Assembly (NCBI RefSeq): GCF_019649055.1
Contig: NW_026570259.1
Location: forward strand, 620,001-684,000
Origin: Paramacrobiotus metropolitanus
Taxonomy: Eukaryota; Tardigrada; Eutardigrada; Parachela; Macrobiotidae
Length of the DNA stretch: 64,000 bases
Direction: 5' to 3'
The stretch's first letter is position 1. Each line of letters opens with the position of its first letter. The notes under the pieces were generated by a model that worked only from the letters and a program-made list of their open reading frames with translations, made no database searches and was not told where the DNA came from. The position numbers and the translations under genes are program-made. This document shows positions 43,829 through 56,493 of this stretch, piece after piece.

Positions 43829-44123
43829 TCACATACTTCGAGTATAGATATCCTCTTCGTCCTTAGGTGCGTTTTTTATTTCGTATTCCACATCCCCATT
43901 GCAACCCGCAGCATTCCGACCATTCACCATTTCCATCTCCTGATCTTCCACCTTAACATTAATATCCTCAGGTATTTCCTGCTTAATTTTGATATCATCC
44001 TCATCACTATCCGACTGCGATGTACTGCCATGGGAATTCGATAAATGCGAATGCTGCTCCTCCGCTTTCAAAACCGGGCTGTTCTGCGATTCAGTGCTAG
44101 CAGCATCAGGCGATTTTCGAGTG
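43829..44123 (-). CDS. Terminal exon of an acidic, SUMO-motif protein (partial)
   Basis: A clean acceptor (TTGTACAATATCAG) opens the exon at 44123 and it ends in TGA at 43829. About 97 residues are Ser/Asp/Glu-rich and contain two adjacent SUMO-attachment-type motifs, IKQE and VKVE, separated by an acidic stretch (DIKIKQEIPEDINVKVED). This composition is typical of nuclear regulators. No upstream exon can be recognised on this strand; the sequence beyond 44130 reads as Ig pieces on the plus strand. It may be the end of a gene whose other exons lie far to the right, or an orphaned exon. Confidence 0.4.
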
Positions 44124-44169
44124 CCTGATATTGTACAAGAGAGTAGTAAGAATGGAGTAGTCAATCTGG

Positions 44170-45480
44170 GACTTTCACCTTCGTTTGAGCTACCTATTCA
44201 GGCTGCAAGACCTGCAATTATGCGTCCAGAAATCGGCTCCGCGGTTACGCTATCATGTATCATGTATCCAGAGCGCAGTGAAAGAAATAATACCGGCAAA
44301 TATCCAATACGGCATCATTCTGTCTTGGGAAATCTTATGCTCATTTAAATGCGGCTCAATAAATAAAATTAGCGGAGCTAATTCCGGTTAAGACAGCGGA
44401 GAAGGATGAAAGGCGGATTGGAGAGATGGGGTTGGGTGCTGTTGGGGCGCTTGGGCAGTGGTCAGTTGTAGCACTGTATGTTATGGATAGTATCATGGAA
44501 AGTTTGTGTATGTAGTTGTGCGATTGATGTAGCTGAGTGCCGTGTCTGAAAGTTAGTTCTGTGGCTGCTCGAATTGTGTTTGGGAATTTCTTCCCACCCT
44601 CCCTCCCTTTTCCTTATGAAAGGGGGGTTGTTTTGGAAGTGTGTACTTAATGGATGCGCTGCGTCGGTTACATATGTCATCAATACAACGCGCTAACCAC
44701 CAAACTACCATTAAAGTCATTGCTGAGGTGTTCGCGGAGTCTGTCTTAACAGATTGTAATAACCCGCTGTTCAACTCGACTAACCATATATTATTTGAAA
44801 TGGAACACAGTGAAACTGGAGTTCGCCTCGCAACCGAACCGGCTGATGTCAACATTACATATAGCAGAAGCTGTTTAGTTCTTCGCCGGTAAATACACAT
44901 GCACGGAAAGGACCCCTAACAACGTTTCATCTATCACAACACGAATTCGGATGAGCCCTCTTTATCAGCCGAAGGATGTTTTTGTTCCTGCAATGCAAAA
45001 TGTCACCGCACGCAAAGGTCAAGCAGCGGAGTTCCGCTGTTACACACAGTTCGAATTATTTAAAGGAACACTGAGAGATTATAGCAAACGGTTCATCTGG
45101 TCCCATGAGAAGGGCATCCTCCATGCCCCAAAGACACATCCACTTAACGTACTTGAAATTGACGCTGAAACACTGGGCAGTGGTTACAAAACTCAAAGAC
45201 ACATCCACTTAACGTACTTGAAATTGACGCTGAAACACTGGGCAGTGGTTACAAAACTAAGAGTTTAAGAGTTTTAAAGGTTTTAAGGGTTTTAAAGACT
45301 TGGACCACTTTGTACCTACAGTGGCAAAACTAATGGGATTTTATCTGAAAACGGAACATGTTCGTGTTATTCGACCCTGACCATTAAAAGTGTTTCACCA
45401 ATTTCAGCTGGGCGTATTGAATGCTGGTTTCAGATTGATCCGTTTTTGGATGATGGGTTACCTGCCTGTCGTACAATAAA
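44170..45480 (+). pseudogene. Degenerate relative of the two-Ig-domain gene
   Basis: Pieces in several frames keep Ig features. At ~44180-44290: RPEIGSAVTLSCIMYPE. At ~44820-44900: a strand with RLATEPADVNITYS. At ~44950-45120: VTARKGQAAEFRCY and RFIWSHEKGILHAP, the counterpart of RRHKDRIVHGP-type sequence in the intact gene. At ~45360-45440: STLTIKSVSPISAGRIECWF. A 65 bp tandem duplication (45129-45193 repeated to ~45262) shifts the frame, since 65 is not a multiple of 3. Some breaks could be introns, but the duplication inside the second Ig domain argues for a pseudogene. Confidence 0.55.
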
Positions 45481-46764
45481 CAATAAACAATGAATGGCTC
45501 ATTCAGTCTGCTCATCTTATTGTCCACAAAGAAAACTGATATTTTATGCGCAATATCGCAATCATTTTATTATTCGCACTTAGAAAAAGGAATAGGTTGC
45601 CTTGCGATGTCATTAGGGAACATCCATAGTTCACGTACGCAGCGGATCAACATATACTTACTTCAGCAGATACATATGTATGTTATTATTTTATTTTATT
45701 ATTACAATCCTAACTCCGCCGTTTCTTTTTCTCCCTTTTCCTCCAACACTGTCCGGCGCAGAATTTCGTTCGATAGCTTAAAAAACGGCTAAAATCCTGT
45801 AGTTTGTCCCTACAACTTTAGTTTTTCGATCTTCTTTTCCTTAGAATTACGAAACATGGCCAAAACGAATTTCGCTGATTGGCTCATCAGAAAGTATTTA
45901 TTAGTGGATAATGTGGATTGGCGGAAATGCGTATATTTTCGAACGGAAACTGCTGACACAGCGTGGCAAACTGGGACATAAAAACTGCGGTACATCAGTA
46001 ATCAGTAAAATTTAATACTCCTGTTTGTCGAAATTTCGTAATTGGCAGAGCGATAATGCAGTATGATTTCTTTGGCGGAAAGAGGAAAGGGAACCAGTAT
46101 AGCGCAAATAACTGTACGGCAACGGATTACGTATAAACTACTAGGGAAGTGCACCGCTTTTTGCTAGCACTATTAGACCAAAGCAAAGCCGGAAACAGAG
46201 TTTTGCACAAAAATGCTTAGGTTATTTGATGTGTGGTTTTATATGCAATAGCCATCAAAATAAAATAACAAAAAATTGCAAGCGCTGGCACTCTACTGAT
46301 TAATCGAAGAGTGGTGTTTCGGCGCTCTTCCATTTCTCCATGAAGTCATTTCAGCACATGTCATAAATTTCATTATGCGGACATTCACTCGCGCCATCAG
46401 GCTGGACTTTCGTTATACCGTTGTTGCTTATATGATTCCGTAAAGGCGTAAACTAGATAATAGTTCTATCGATAATTTTATTAACTAATTCTTTTAGCAG
46501 AAATGTTTTTCCTTTAATACAAAACAAAGCTCTGTACTCAGTATTGAAAACAAAAAAGTAATACTTAGAATTAATAAGGAATAATATATCTACTATTAGA
46601 AATAAACAAACTATAATAATAATGAATAATAATACTGATAATAACGAAAATCAGTATTTATAATAATTGCCTCGAAAACCGATTGCTCAGTCAGCACGCG
46701 TGATCACCAAATGCAAAATACATGCCAAATTAAAAACATTTTAGCAAGTGGACGCACTTACTCA

Positions 46765-46943
46765 TTGTTTCAGACGGAAATTTCGGCATTCTGATGGCTT
46801 TTTAAAATAAAGTCAATTCGGCAAGAGAAAGTTTAGCATGCGGACCGAGCAGCAATAACTCATGTTTCAAACGGGAATTTCGGCATTCTACGAGTAGTGG
46901 TTTTGTAAAATAAAATCAATTCGGCAAGGGAAATTGTAGCATG
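46765..46943 (+). repeat. Tandem duplication of about 95 bp
   Basis: TTTCGGCATTCT...CAATTCGGCAAG...TAGCATGC occurs twice in a row with small differences. Confidence 0.6.
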
Positions 46944-47559
46944 CTGTCGTGTATAAGCGTTCACACCGATTAGGGTTCCATGAACAATCTTTACTCTTCC
47001 ACGCCTGTAATGCTCAATCGGTAGGCAACTCTATCTCAAACTGTAACAGAATAACTACGGTGGAAATAGGTCGAACGAATCAGGAACACGAGGACTCAGG
47101 AATCCCTAAGCAGGAACACTCCAACTACAACTTCCGGTCGTAAGTCCTGTGTGGATCGGCAAGAGCTAGGACGATTGCGTCACGAGCAAACCTGTATACT
47201 AAGCGATAATCCGTGAACGACTATGCACTTCCGTAGGAACAAGTATTGCTGCCTCTTTAATCCAATTCACAACACAGTTCACAACGCAAGGAAATCGTAA
47301 TTAGAAAACAGTCTCTAGAAGTCAAGTTAGCGACTGCTACCGATATTAGTGACAACCAAAACTTATATAGACTCTGCGTTATGACATCATATACACCGCT
47401 AAGGAAAGAGAACAGCAAATCACAGCATTGATTGACTAGATTATCCGTTGTGTTGCAGATGGAAGGCGGACAGTCAGCATCCGTACGTACATTCCGGCGT
47501 GTGATCCTACTCCCACACGTCAATGCGGACACAGCAGCACAGAATTTTGGCCGGTTGAA

Positions 47560-47915
47560 CAGAGTTAAGGATTTTCGCCGGCTAGAAAAAGGGGGAGGGG
47601 TTTTCGACGGTAAGCACGGGGGCAGGGATTTTCGCCGGTTAGACAGAAGGTAGGGATTTTCGCCGGTCAAGCACAGGGGCAGGGATTTTCGCCGGTTAGA
47701 CAGATGGGTAGAGGTTTTCCCCGGTAAAACAGAGGGGTAGGGGTTTTTGCCGGTCAGACACAAGGGTAAGGATTTTCGCCGGATAGACAGAGGGGTGGGA
47801 ATTTCCGCCGGTTAGACAAAGGGACAGGGATTTTCGCCGGTTAGACAGAGGGGTATGAATTTCCGCCGGTTAGACAAAGGGACAGAGATTTTCGACGGTT
47901 AGACAGAGGGGTAGT
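47560..47915 (-). repeat. 29 bp minisatellite array C, inverted orientation
   Basis: About 12 copies of GGATTTTCGCCGGTTAGACA-type units, the reverse complement of arrays A and B. The long open frame across it is only a translation of the repeat. Confidence 0.8.
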
Positions 47916-48055
47916 AGTTCATCATATTACCGTAAAGTTTGCTAATTAATAATTCTATAATCATTATTAACAATTATAATAATAAACCAATAATCCAAAT
48001 TCATTTCTACATTTTCCCGACCGAGGCCGGAGGCCGAGGTTGGGCTTGTAAGTAC

Positions 48056-48600
48056 AAGCCCAGCACGGATGAATATTGGCCGATGGCTATTAAAAAATAA
48101 GTAATTCCAAGAATGTGTTGCTTTGCGGTCGTTTACAGACCGTAATAATATTAATGAACCCGTGCGTATGTTTAGTAGTATTATGATACACTTTACATAA
48201 GTTAATCGAAACACGGACTGTCTACTTGTACATACAGTATAATATCTATATAACTTGCAATGATGACTAACGTGTTAAGTTACATCAATTTTTTACTTTG
48301 TATTGTAACAGATACTCGTACTTATTGTTAAGCAGCAGCTCAGATATTTCTACTGTTCTGGGTCAAGTTGTGTTAGAACAGAGTGCATTTCTTATCGCGT
48401 CCATGGTAACGAGCTTATTTTTGACCACTGGATCTAGACAAATGATTTTGGAAAAAATTCAACAATCTTGGATCCACCGCTACACCTAGAGAATTTTGAT
48501 GTACTTTAAAGCAACAAAATTGGTGAAGTAGAAGCCGAGATCCTTTGCCTCAAAGGACAGGGGCCGAAGTCCTGGCACAGATAATCAGTATTCATATAAC
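48056..48600 (+). repeat. Family 1 module I, isolated
   Basis: Starts AAGCCCAGCACGGATGAATA inside a perfect inverted repeat GGGCTTGTA/TACAAGCCC and ends TATTCATATAAC. AGTAC precedes the start and recurs just after the end (TAGTAC), a possible but unproven 5 bp target duplication. Confidence 0.7.
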
Positions 48601-49031
48601 TAGTACGTCTTTATAAATCAGTGCAGGCGCAGGTGCAGGAAAACGTTTAATACTGTAATGTAATCACAATGTGTGGCTGATTTTCTACCTGATCGCTTGA
48701 ACTGCATAACATTGATTCCCATGCGGAAATCTCTTCTTTAAAACACTACTGCGTGTGACTTGCTGTGAACTAACATCATTTGAAATTATAGCTGTAATTA
48801 GAAACAGACTTCTGCGCTATGCTGCTGACTAGTTTATGCTTGCTTTGAGATGTCACAATCTGACAAAGAATTGCTGACTGTTCCTACAGCCATGTCAGGC
48901 TGCTCCAAAAGAGGATTATTAATCTGGACCTGCAGACCCGTCACATGCAGTCTCCGCACTTTGCTGCGAAACCTTTTATTTCGATTAAGTGCTGTTGTAA
49001 CTATTACCTACGATATCGCGCCCTTGTCGGG

Positions 49032-50817
49032 ATGTCTCAGCGAACCAGTGATACATCTAATATATACCGAACGCGCAAGAGTGTGGGGCGTGCCAGCATG
49101 CAAAATATAGAGTCCGTTCTATTTGACTCACAACCCAAGGCTGACGATCGGAAAACGGTTCGTTCTGATGCGGATGGATATACAGCACCACTCGCTCAAG
49201 TTCCTTTCGATACAGTGGCGCCAAAGGCCGTTTATGAACGAGAAAGCGATGTAAATTTTACATACCTATTTGCTCTACAGCGTTGTTGTTACAGAATTCC
49301 ATGGTTTCATATTTATTAGAAAAGTGGTCATGGACGGGCGAGTTTACTTAACGAACCCGAACTCCAGAAATATTATGTGAAAGATCCTGAACCTATTTGC
49401 CAGTGCGGTGCTGGACCAGAGGATGTGTCTTACCGTCACGATGCTTGTTCAAATGTCGCACGTTATCAGTCTGCCAAGGAGAAGCGCACCAATCGGTTAT
49501 CCAGTGTCATAACCGCTGATCATGCCAAAAACGCAGATTTACCTGACTTGTTTGTTCCTGGAGATGCCAGTTCCCAGCTTCCGTTTAATTCGCGCAGTCA
49601 TCTGGAGAATCTGCGGAAAGATCTGCGACGTATCCAAAACCAATGGGTATTCGAGCAACGTGTTGGGAAGGTTGCTGATCCCGAGGATGTGGAACGTTTG
49701 ATCCACGAAGTGCAGAACGAAAACATCATATCGAATGCGGTGTTTTACGATGTGGCTCGGCAAGCAGCTAGCGAGTGTGAAGCTCGCGGTGACCTTTTGG
49801 ACTCTATTCGGAAAAAATACAACTCACTGGTCGGCCAAGTTTCTCCACCGCTGGAACGCATTGCAAATGAGCTGGAAGCACAAAGAAATCTGGATAAAGA
49901 AGTGGCAACGGTGTTATTAGACTATCAGATGTGGTGGCGACAAAGGTTGCCACCATTGGAAGAGAGCCACCAGCAGAGCGAGAGTATGCATCTCAATGTG
50001 GAAAAGGATATCAAAGGGCTCAACACCACTTTAACTGCTTTGCACAGCGAAAGCTATCAGCTGAAAAGCCTGATCACACTCCATGCTGCTTACCGCGCCC
50101 GATCTGAGCAGAACATGCAGGAACTGGTGCTGGCTCGGGAAGAATTCTTCCCGAGCCAGCACCAGTACCATGTGATGATGATGTACCATGTGATGATTTA
50201 GCATATAATGTTTGTGGCAAAGGTATCAAAGACCAGTGCCTGGTCAAGCTAACGGAAATGCATGTCCTGCAGCAAATGTGGTACATCGCAGCAAAGCGGC
50301 GATATAAGGACTTACAAGTCCTGGATGACAACGAACTGGCCCAGATCCAAACAGTAGAGAAAGAATTTCTCGGAACACTGAAAGCTCTTGAAGCCAGTAT
50401 CGAGAAGACCCAGAACTTGCTTTATCGGACCTCGACGCGCGCCAATCAGAGGAGCGAACCTTCTATTTTTTCTGAACACACAACATTTATTACAGACATG
50501 AAGCATCGTCGAAATAATAACATCAAATTTTGTTAAAGGGCAGTCAAGAGCGCCAAATTAAAGTGCAAAAAATGGTTTTATTACCTGCTGGAAGTGACAT
50601 CAATCAAAAATTTTCGCGCGTAAGTAGTTATTACTACAAAATTACTACAGTTCTTCTGCAGGTCAACAATATTCAAAACGTAGATGACATAGTATGCGGT
50701 TTGCAGGCTTCGTACAAAAGATTTAACCAGGATAGACAATGGTTAATATTGCAGCATCTACACAGTACACATGATGTACCATCGCCTTCGGATGCCGCCA
50801 CCATAATTCACGACTGA
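49032..50817 (+). CDS. Axonemal dynein light-chain-domain protein, AXDND1-like
   Basis: Exon 49032-49250 (MSQRTSDTSN...) joins in phase 0 across a GTAAAT...TTATTAG intron to 49320. The long second exon encodes a domain like that of p28/axonemal dynein light chains: VFYDVARQAASECEARGDLL then IRKKYNSL, followed by coiled coil. Further coding pieces are 50201-50528 (LVKLTEMHVLQQMW...) and 50533-50817, the latter with a 42 nt in-frame intron (GTAAGT...CTGCAG). Such proteins act in cilia or flagella, often in testis. The junction near 50150-50200 is not resolved: a 44 bp perfect palindrome and an in-frame stop lie there. The AXDND1 assignment is from remembered family patterns. Confidence 0.6.
50123..50166. 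repeat. 44 bp perfect palindrome in an exon
   Basis: Arms 50123-50144 and 50145-50166 are exact inverted copies with no spacer, centred on GAATTC. It is followed by a GTGATGATGATGTACCATG short repeat and an in-frame TAG. Confidence 0.9.
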
Positions 50818-51749
50818 TCACGCTTGATCGATTGCAAACAGTCACCATAAACAGCGCATTAAAACCCGTACACTAGCGGCAATTATACGCATGTACCGTT
50901 ATAACTTACCGTTCCTCGTCACGGTCAACTACCCATAAGTTAGAAATGACTTCAAGTAACTGGTTTACTGTACTCTGTACGAGTATTGCTATCCGGAAAC
51001 ATATCTTACCACGCAACATCAACCAGATTTGGTTCAATATGCGCAAATTATATGCATTGTGCGGTGTAGCCTGCTTGATGTATCGTATCAAATTGACCGC
51101 CTCCGATGCCGGTGCGCTTTGAAGTGTTTGCAAAATAAGTGTTACTGTTTGGCTGGCAAAAGTGTGCCGAATGATAACAATGCACAGAGGATGTTATTAC
51201 TGGGAACGGGGAAGTTATTCAGTGCGTAGAATACAGGCGTTGCATCCGCATACTGTACTGTACAACTACAAAACCACATATCGCGGATTCGCGATATGTG
51301 GTTTTTGTTGCAAAGATAATAAACTATCAGCATTCCCAAGCATATGAACAAGGTGTATGAGAAAAATTAAAATACGCATCGCCATTTTTAATGTACAGTA
51401 CCTTGCGAAGAATTGTTATGTTTATGGCCCGGATCTGGAATAGCCGGTGTCTTATAAGATGCAGAAAGTGGTGTGACATATACGGTAAAACTGAAACGTA
51501 CGTACTTATTTGTTAATCAAAAACCTAACCGTTGTGATTATTTACAAATTTTTGCACCCTCCGCCACGAAGTCACGAAGTCTCGAAGTCAACCTAAATAT
51601 TAGATGGAAATTTGACGTTAATAGACTTACATGACCGACTTTGTCAAGTGATTCTCACAAACAACAAAGTATTCTTTCTTTAATCGGCTTTGCGGATTAT
51701 CAGGTCTTATACGCTAATATTTAAACAGATTTCGTGTAAATTGATCAAC

Positions 51750-52254
51750 ATGATAGACATGTTTGATAACAGAGATTTTCCCGCTCGTTTTGAACACCTA
51801 AGCAAAAATAGCCAATTTAATTTGCCGATAAACGGAAATATTTGCGCCGTTTTGTGTGGTCATAAAAGCATTAGAGATCGTTTGTGCGCTGTATTAAGTC
51901 AAGTACAGAGTTCGATTGCCAATGGTGTGAATGAGTGTAAATTTATTTGGTCAGTGACGTGGACTTGTCGAACAGGTAAGCCGTGATTATTTGCGCTCAA
52001 ACTGACTCTGATCTGCCGCAGTGTATACCGCCGTATCAGCCGACGCGCCGATGATCATGAGTTTGCTTTGCACGCCAACGTGCAACACCGTCTTTCGTGT
52101 TTTTCTTCAACGTTACCCTCCGGATAACGCGGATATTAATGACCACATATTGAATTGTTTTCACGTTCATGAATTGTTTACTGTTCTGTGCGGAGTTCTT
52201 GTGCCAAATCATTTGTTCTGTGCGGAGCGGAATTTTCGCCCATTAACGGTTTAG
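51750..52254 (+). CDS. Hypothetical 152-aa protein, two exons
   Basis: ATG at 51750 (MIDMFDNRDFPARF), GTAAGC donor after 51975, CCGCAG acceptor before 52022; phases agree (1/1) and the joined frame ends at 52254. Cys- and Leu-rich second half (SLLCTPTCNTVFRVFL). No domain recognised. It lies between the AXDND1-like gene and the WAKE homologue, on the same strand. It could also be a chance frame or an upstream exon of the next gene. Confidence 0.3.
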
Positions 52255-52498
52255 CTTTTGGCTTCTCATGTTGTATGATACTTCATCCTTCTGACGATCA
52301 TAGAAGTTGATAGAACGGAGTTGCCTGTTTTCGTTGCAAATATGTACAATGGAAATTTAACTGCAAAATTTTATTGCTTTGCCGGGAGTATGTTATTCCA
52401 TTTCGCTAAAAGTGCACATTGCACAACAACATTGCACAACAGCAATCGACAACTATTTGAGCAATCCATCGGAATAAGCCGATCAAACAGCCAATTTC

Positions 52499-55400
52499 AT
52501 GAGGACAATGCAGGAGAATGTGGATCGATCGCGGTCTGTTGACCGCTACCAGTAAGTCGCGTGTCGGTTGCACCAGATTAACCCACGAGATTTAATTTGC
52601 ATTTATGCCTTTGAAAATTTAAAGCGCGACCTATTATTGTCAATTTACGAATAATTTGCCTCAGATGATTATTTTAATTTTGCAAACCTTTTTTTGTGAA
52701 TAAAAATGTACACAAAGCATAAAATGTAAACTGCATGCATGCTACCGATACGTAGTACTAACGTGATAACTGTACATTACCACTAAAATGTTCCATTTGT
52801 CTGTTACTACAGGTTTTATAACATGCGTAACTTTAGAATTACATCAAAATTATGTACAAAGAAAACTCCCTTAGGATGCGGATGTAATTTTTACAACTTT
52901 TTAGCTCGGATCAACGCCTAAATTTTCGCCGTTTGCCTCAAGCCAATGGAAGACAAGAAAATGCAACAGTAATTCAAGTGCCACCAAAGCAGTACCGGAC
53001 CGGACGATCGCTGGTGGCTAACCGGGACACTAACAGAGACAGGACATCACGCTGGAGATCACCATCACTGGACACGCGTCTTCTCCAAAACTTTTACGGT
53101 TTTGTGACAAATATTTTTGAACGCGGAAACGACTTAAAAAAGTGTCAGCTGGCTGAACAGTTGTTATGGACAGCCGCGCGTAAAAACGAGGTATAGTTAG
53201 CGTGCTACGCAAATCAGAATGCCGGTAAATCAACTTCCGGTGAATTATAACACATTTGGGCGCCAAAATGGAGCATTACATGTCGACTAATTTTAGACAG
53301 AAATATTTGTTGATATCATGAAAAAATTAATGGAAAATGGATACGACATTAACGCCCCTAATGAATTGGGATGGAATTTAGTGGACGAAGCGGTTATGCT
53401 CGGACATGCGGAAATCGCCGCGGAATTATTCAAGAACGGCGGTAAGGAGACGGAGTGGCTATGTGAGTCCAAACAGCGTCGACAAGAAGTGCTGCGCAAA
53501 GCACTTCGCCGTCTTGAGGCCATTCAAGTGCCCTCTCGAATTCGCGAGCATAGTGCCGACACCAGACAGCTGGTCGCCGATGTGGCCGTCGGGCCAACCA
53601 TGGCAGTGTTGCAGAAGATGATGCAAAATGTAGAGCGAACTAGTAAGTGCAAAATTAAATCCTTTGCAGCATACCTTAATGGATTTTTACGCATTTCATT
53701 GGGAAAACAGTGCTTAATTTTTCGCGTTGTAATTAAAAAGGACCACCAAGGAATTATCTGGACCGGGTCATCGTTGAACCTTGTGGAGACTGTTCAGTTG
53801 CTGTGTCATATGAGCCACGATCAATTCCCCCTGGAGTTATATCTAGATTTAAGGGTTGGTTTATCTAATTGATAGGTATCGGTACCGGCTTCTCTGTATT
53901 GTCCAGATACATTAACGCAAAGCTATACGAAAGAGCTCGGTTAAAAACTCACGGGTGGTTACAGTTCACGCAAGCTCTGCTACTTAATTAATAAACAGCG
54001 AAGGTAAATATGACTAAAATTTACCGATTAAAAGCATTTTAAAATTTATTTCCACAGTGGAGTGGTCCCGCGACAAGTCGTTCAAAGGGATTGTGGATTA
54101 TCAGATTTTTTCCAACTTGATGAATCCTGAGCGCCTGATAATATCGGAGCTGGACTGCGGCATCGAGTATCACTTCCGGCTGTCCGTTGCCAACTTATCC
54201 GGCTTTGGAATTCCACTGAACGCAACACCATCTTCTGTGGTTATAACGTGTACGCTTCGTTTTGACATCAGAACGAATCTCTTCTACAGCGGTTTCATGC
54301 TGCGCTGGTTGATTTAGCGTGGAGAGATGTCGATGGACAAAAGCCACGGCTGGACACTGCCACTGTTCACAACTTGGAGAAAATTTTGCAGAATATCAGA
54401 ACGATTACGAAATATATGCTGAACGACCCAGAGCGCCGACACACTCGGACACCGGAGAAACGTCAACATCCACACCGAGCCGTGCAGCGCAGGGCCAGCT
54501 TAAAAGATAGTATTCGCGATCTCATTCGACCTCATATTCGGCCGGCTAATGCAGAAGACGAAGGCGGGATGTTTCTTTCGGTAAACCGAGTGCAAGATTT
54601 CGGTATAACAAAAACTTGTCATCTATAATTCTTTTACAGTGTATGGTGATTGCGGACGATTCGATTCTTTTGACCAATGAGTACACACTACCGTCGGTGG
54701 TCGTGCATTCTCCATTTATTGGCTCCATTAGCTCAAAGGATTACTTGTGGTTTCAAAAGGTAGCAGCCAAATTACAAAAGTTTATTGAAACGCGTGTTAG
54801 TATTCCATTCGTGTCATAGTTGACAACTTGTTGGGATGCCATCTCGGAAATAAAGGAGCTTCTGCACACCTCCAAGGATTCATCCTCTGATTTACGGTAC
54901 CGCATTGTGCGAGCTGTTTCTAATCTACAGGTATTTTCTTATTACTGGAAGGCAACACATCGTTGTTTCCTGGTTGTGTCGAATTTTTAGTGAAATAATT
55001 CTGTGCACACTTTTAGAACCTGCTGACGATCTCGAATCTGGGAATAGCGTATTACCGACCGTTAAGGGATAGGCAGTTTACTTCCTGCGTTTTGTTGTTA
55101 ATACAAAAGGTTAACAAATTGGACGTTGGCAAGTTATCGGGGTTTCAATGGAAATCACTGAAGGAGGCCGACATAATGGCCATTGGCCACTCCCACCCGA
55201 TCATGTCGGCCATTTCCACGGCAAGCACTGCGGTAAGGCATTGATAATTTAATTGTACAATAATTTTAATTGCCGATGTCTGTGGATGTACAGCATGTAC
55301 TCATCATGTTTTTCATTTCGTGCTTGCAGGAAATATATTCCTGGTATCATGATATGCAAAAAACCCTTCCTCCTGGGCTGCATATGGCATATGCCGAACT

Positions 55401-56466
55401 GAGCCTTAACTTAGACAGTATTGCAGCAGTCACCGCGAAGCAGTGGCCGAATATTCTTCCTTCAGCAAAAATACGCTCCAACGCTTACGTTTCCAGGTTT
55501 GATTTGCAAAACATTGTTCGCTTTGCGCAGATAAATTCTGATGGTTAGAGATTAAATATCGAGCATCAATTTTAGTGACGAATGGTATTTCATAACCCGG
55601 AAGGTAACCGGTGCGCCGAAACGTGTGCGTTACTTGGAAAGCCTACTTCAAGACAGTTGGCATGCACTGAAATCCAGCTTATCATTGCGCAGTGTAGAGG
55701 AGTTGTTTCTCTTTCCGGAAGTGGTAGAACTCGGACCGGAAACCTCGATATTAGTTGTTTATGGGGAGAAACGAGGCTTATCGTCTCATCAGTCACTGGA
55801 TGAAGAATTACGGAAAAACTGTAGTCTTGTTCCTGTTCAAATATTTGAAGCCGGTATACCATACTGCAGTTATACCAAAGGTTTATAATTTAATTATCAG
55901 TGCATTCCTGTTAGGGTTTCATTTTCGCTATCGAACGCTGGCCTGGTCAACGTATGCGCAGTCTTCTGTTATTCTGGAAGGTTTGGTCGTTCATCTACAG
56001 CAATTACTGCGCCAGGTAAGTGACGAAATCAGGGACATCATTCTGATATGAAATCGATTAACACCGGACGTATTGCCATCAGGAACTGGAAACCAATGAA
56101 GAAGAGGAAACAGGTGCACTGCTTCATAAAGTGCAGTTACTACAAGAACGACTGGAGAATATTTGGGGAGAAACACGCTGGATGCCGAGCTTGATCCGCA
56201 CCATGACACGTGACCGCTCGCCTGCAGAACGAATCTCACTGTTCAGCCCACTTCAGCCGCAGAAACCACCACGCAAGAAAAATCACCGACCGAATGACCA
56301 CAATCAGCCTGTGATTTACAATGATGACAAATCGGTCAGTATAATTATCGGTACTGCCAACTTCCGGGACCTGGAAACGCAGAACGAATCGCTTCATGAA
56401 CTTGTAAAGAAAAATGTCAAGAGCACGGAGGTACTGTCCTTAGATTTACAGCTTTTAGTTAAGTAA
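52499..56466 (+). CDS. WAKE/ANKFN1 homologue, ankyrin plus fibronectin type III protein, 885 aa, 13 exons
   Basis: Exons: 52499-52551, 52905-53190, 53297-53642, 53741-53854, 54058-54249, 54318-54580, 54640-54759, 54820-54930, 55017-55232, 55330-55496, 55576-55880, 55915-56015, 56083-56466. All 12 splice phases match and the sum is 886 codons with stop. Domains: a basic N-terminus; an ankyrin-type segment (DINAPNELGWNLVDEAV, then AELFKNGG) at ~120-160; an FNIII domain ~230-330 (PPRNYLDRVIVEPCG, FKVEWSRDKSF, IEYHFRLSVANLSGFG); SWRDVDGQKPRLD; then the long C-terminal region of this family (DYLWFQK, NLGIAYYRPLRDRQ, PGLHMAYAELSLN, NIWGETRWMPSLI). In flies WAKE is a clock-output protein that acts on GABA-A receptors; ANKFN1 is the vertebrate relative. 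The ATG at 52499 is the first in frame; an upstream exon is possible. Confidence 0.75.
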
Positions 56467-56493
56467 ATTTTAAAATTTCTAGTAAAGTCATCG

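Larger units (their letters stand above)
45810..48049 (-). repeat. Inverted, diverged copy of the 2.2 kb satellite-like unit
   Basis: Read on the minus strand it begins with CAAGCCCAACCTCGGCC, passes through a 29 bp minisatellite (47560-47915) and ends with the TCAGCGAAATTCG/GATCGAAAAAC subrepeat near 45820-45990. This is the same order as the tandem units at 1.05-5.7 kb. The middle part (46.1-47.4 kb) is not clearly shared. Confidence 0.55.

Noticed and set aside
47257-47763. Open frame of 168 codons with repeated PSVLPGKT-type peptides on the minus strand
   Set aside because: It is a translation of the 29 bp minisatellite; the other two arrays give similar short frames with stops.
48056-48600. 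Helitron
   Set aside because: The module does not begin with TC or end with CTRR and has no 3' hairpin of that kind; its ends are AAGC and TAAC.
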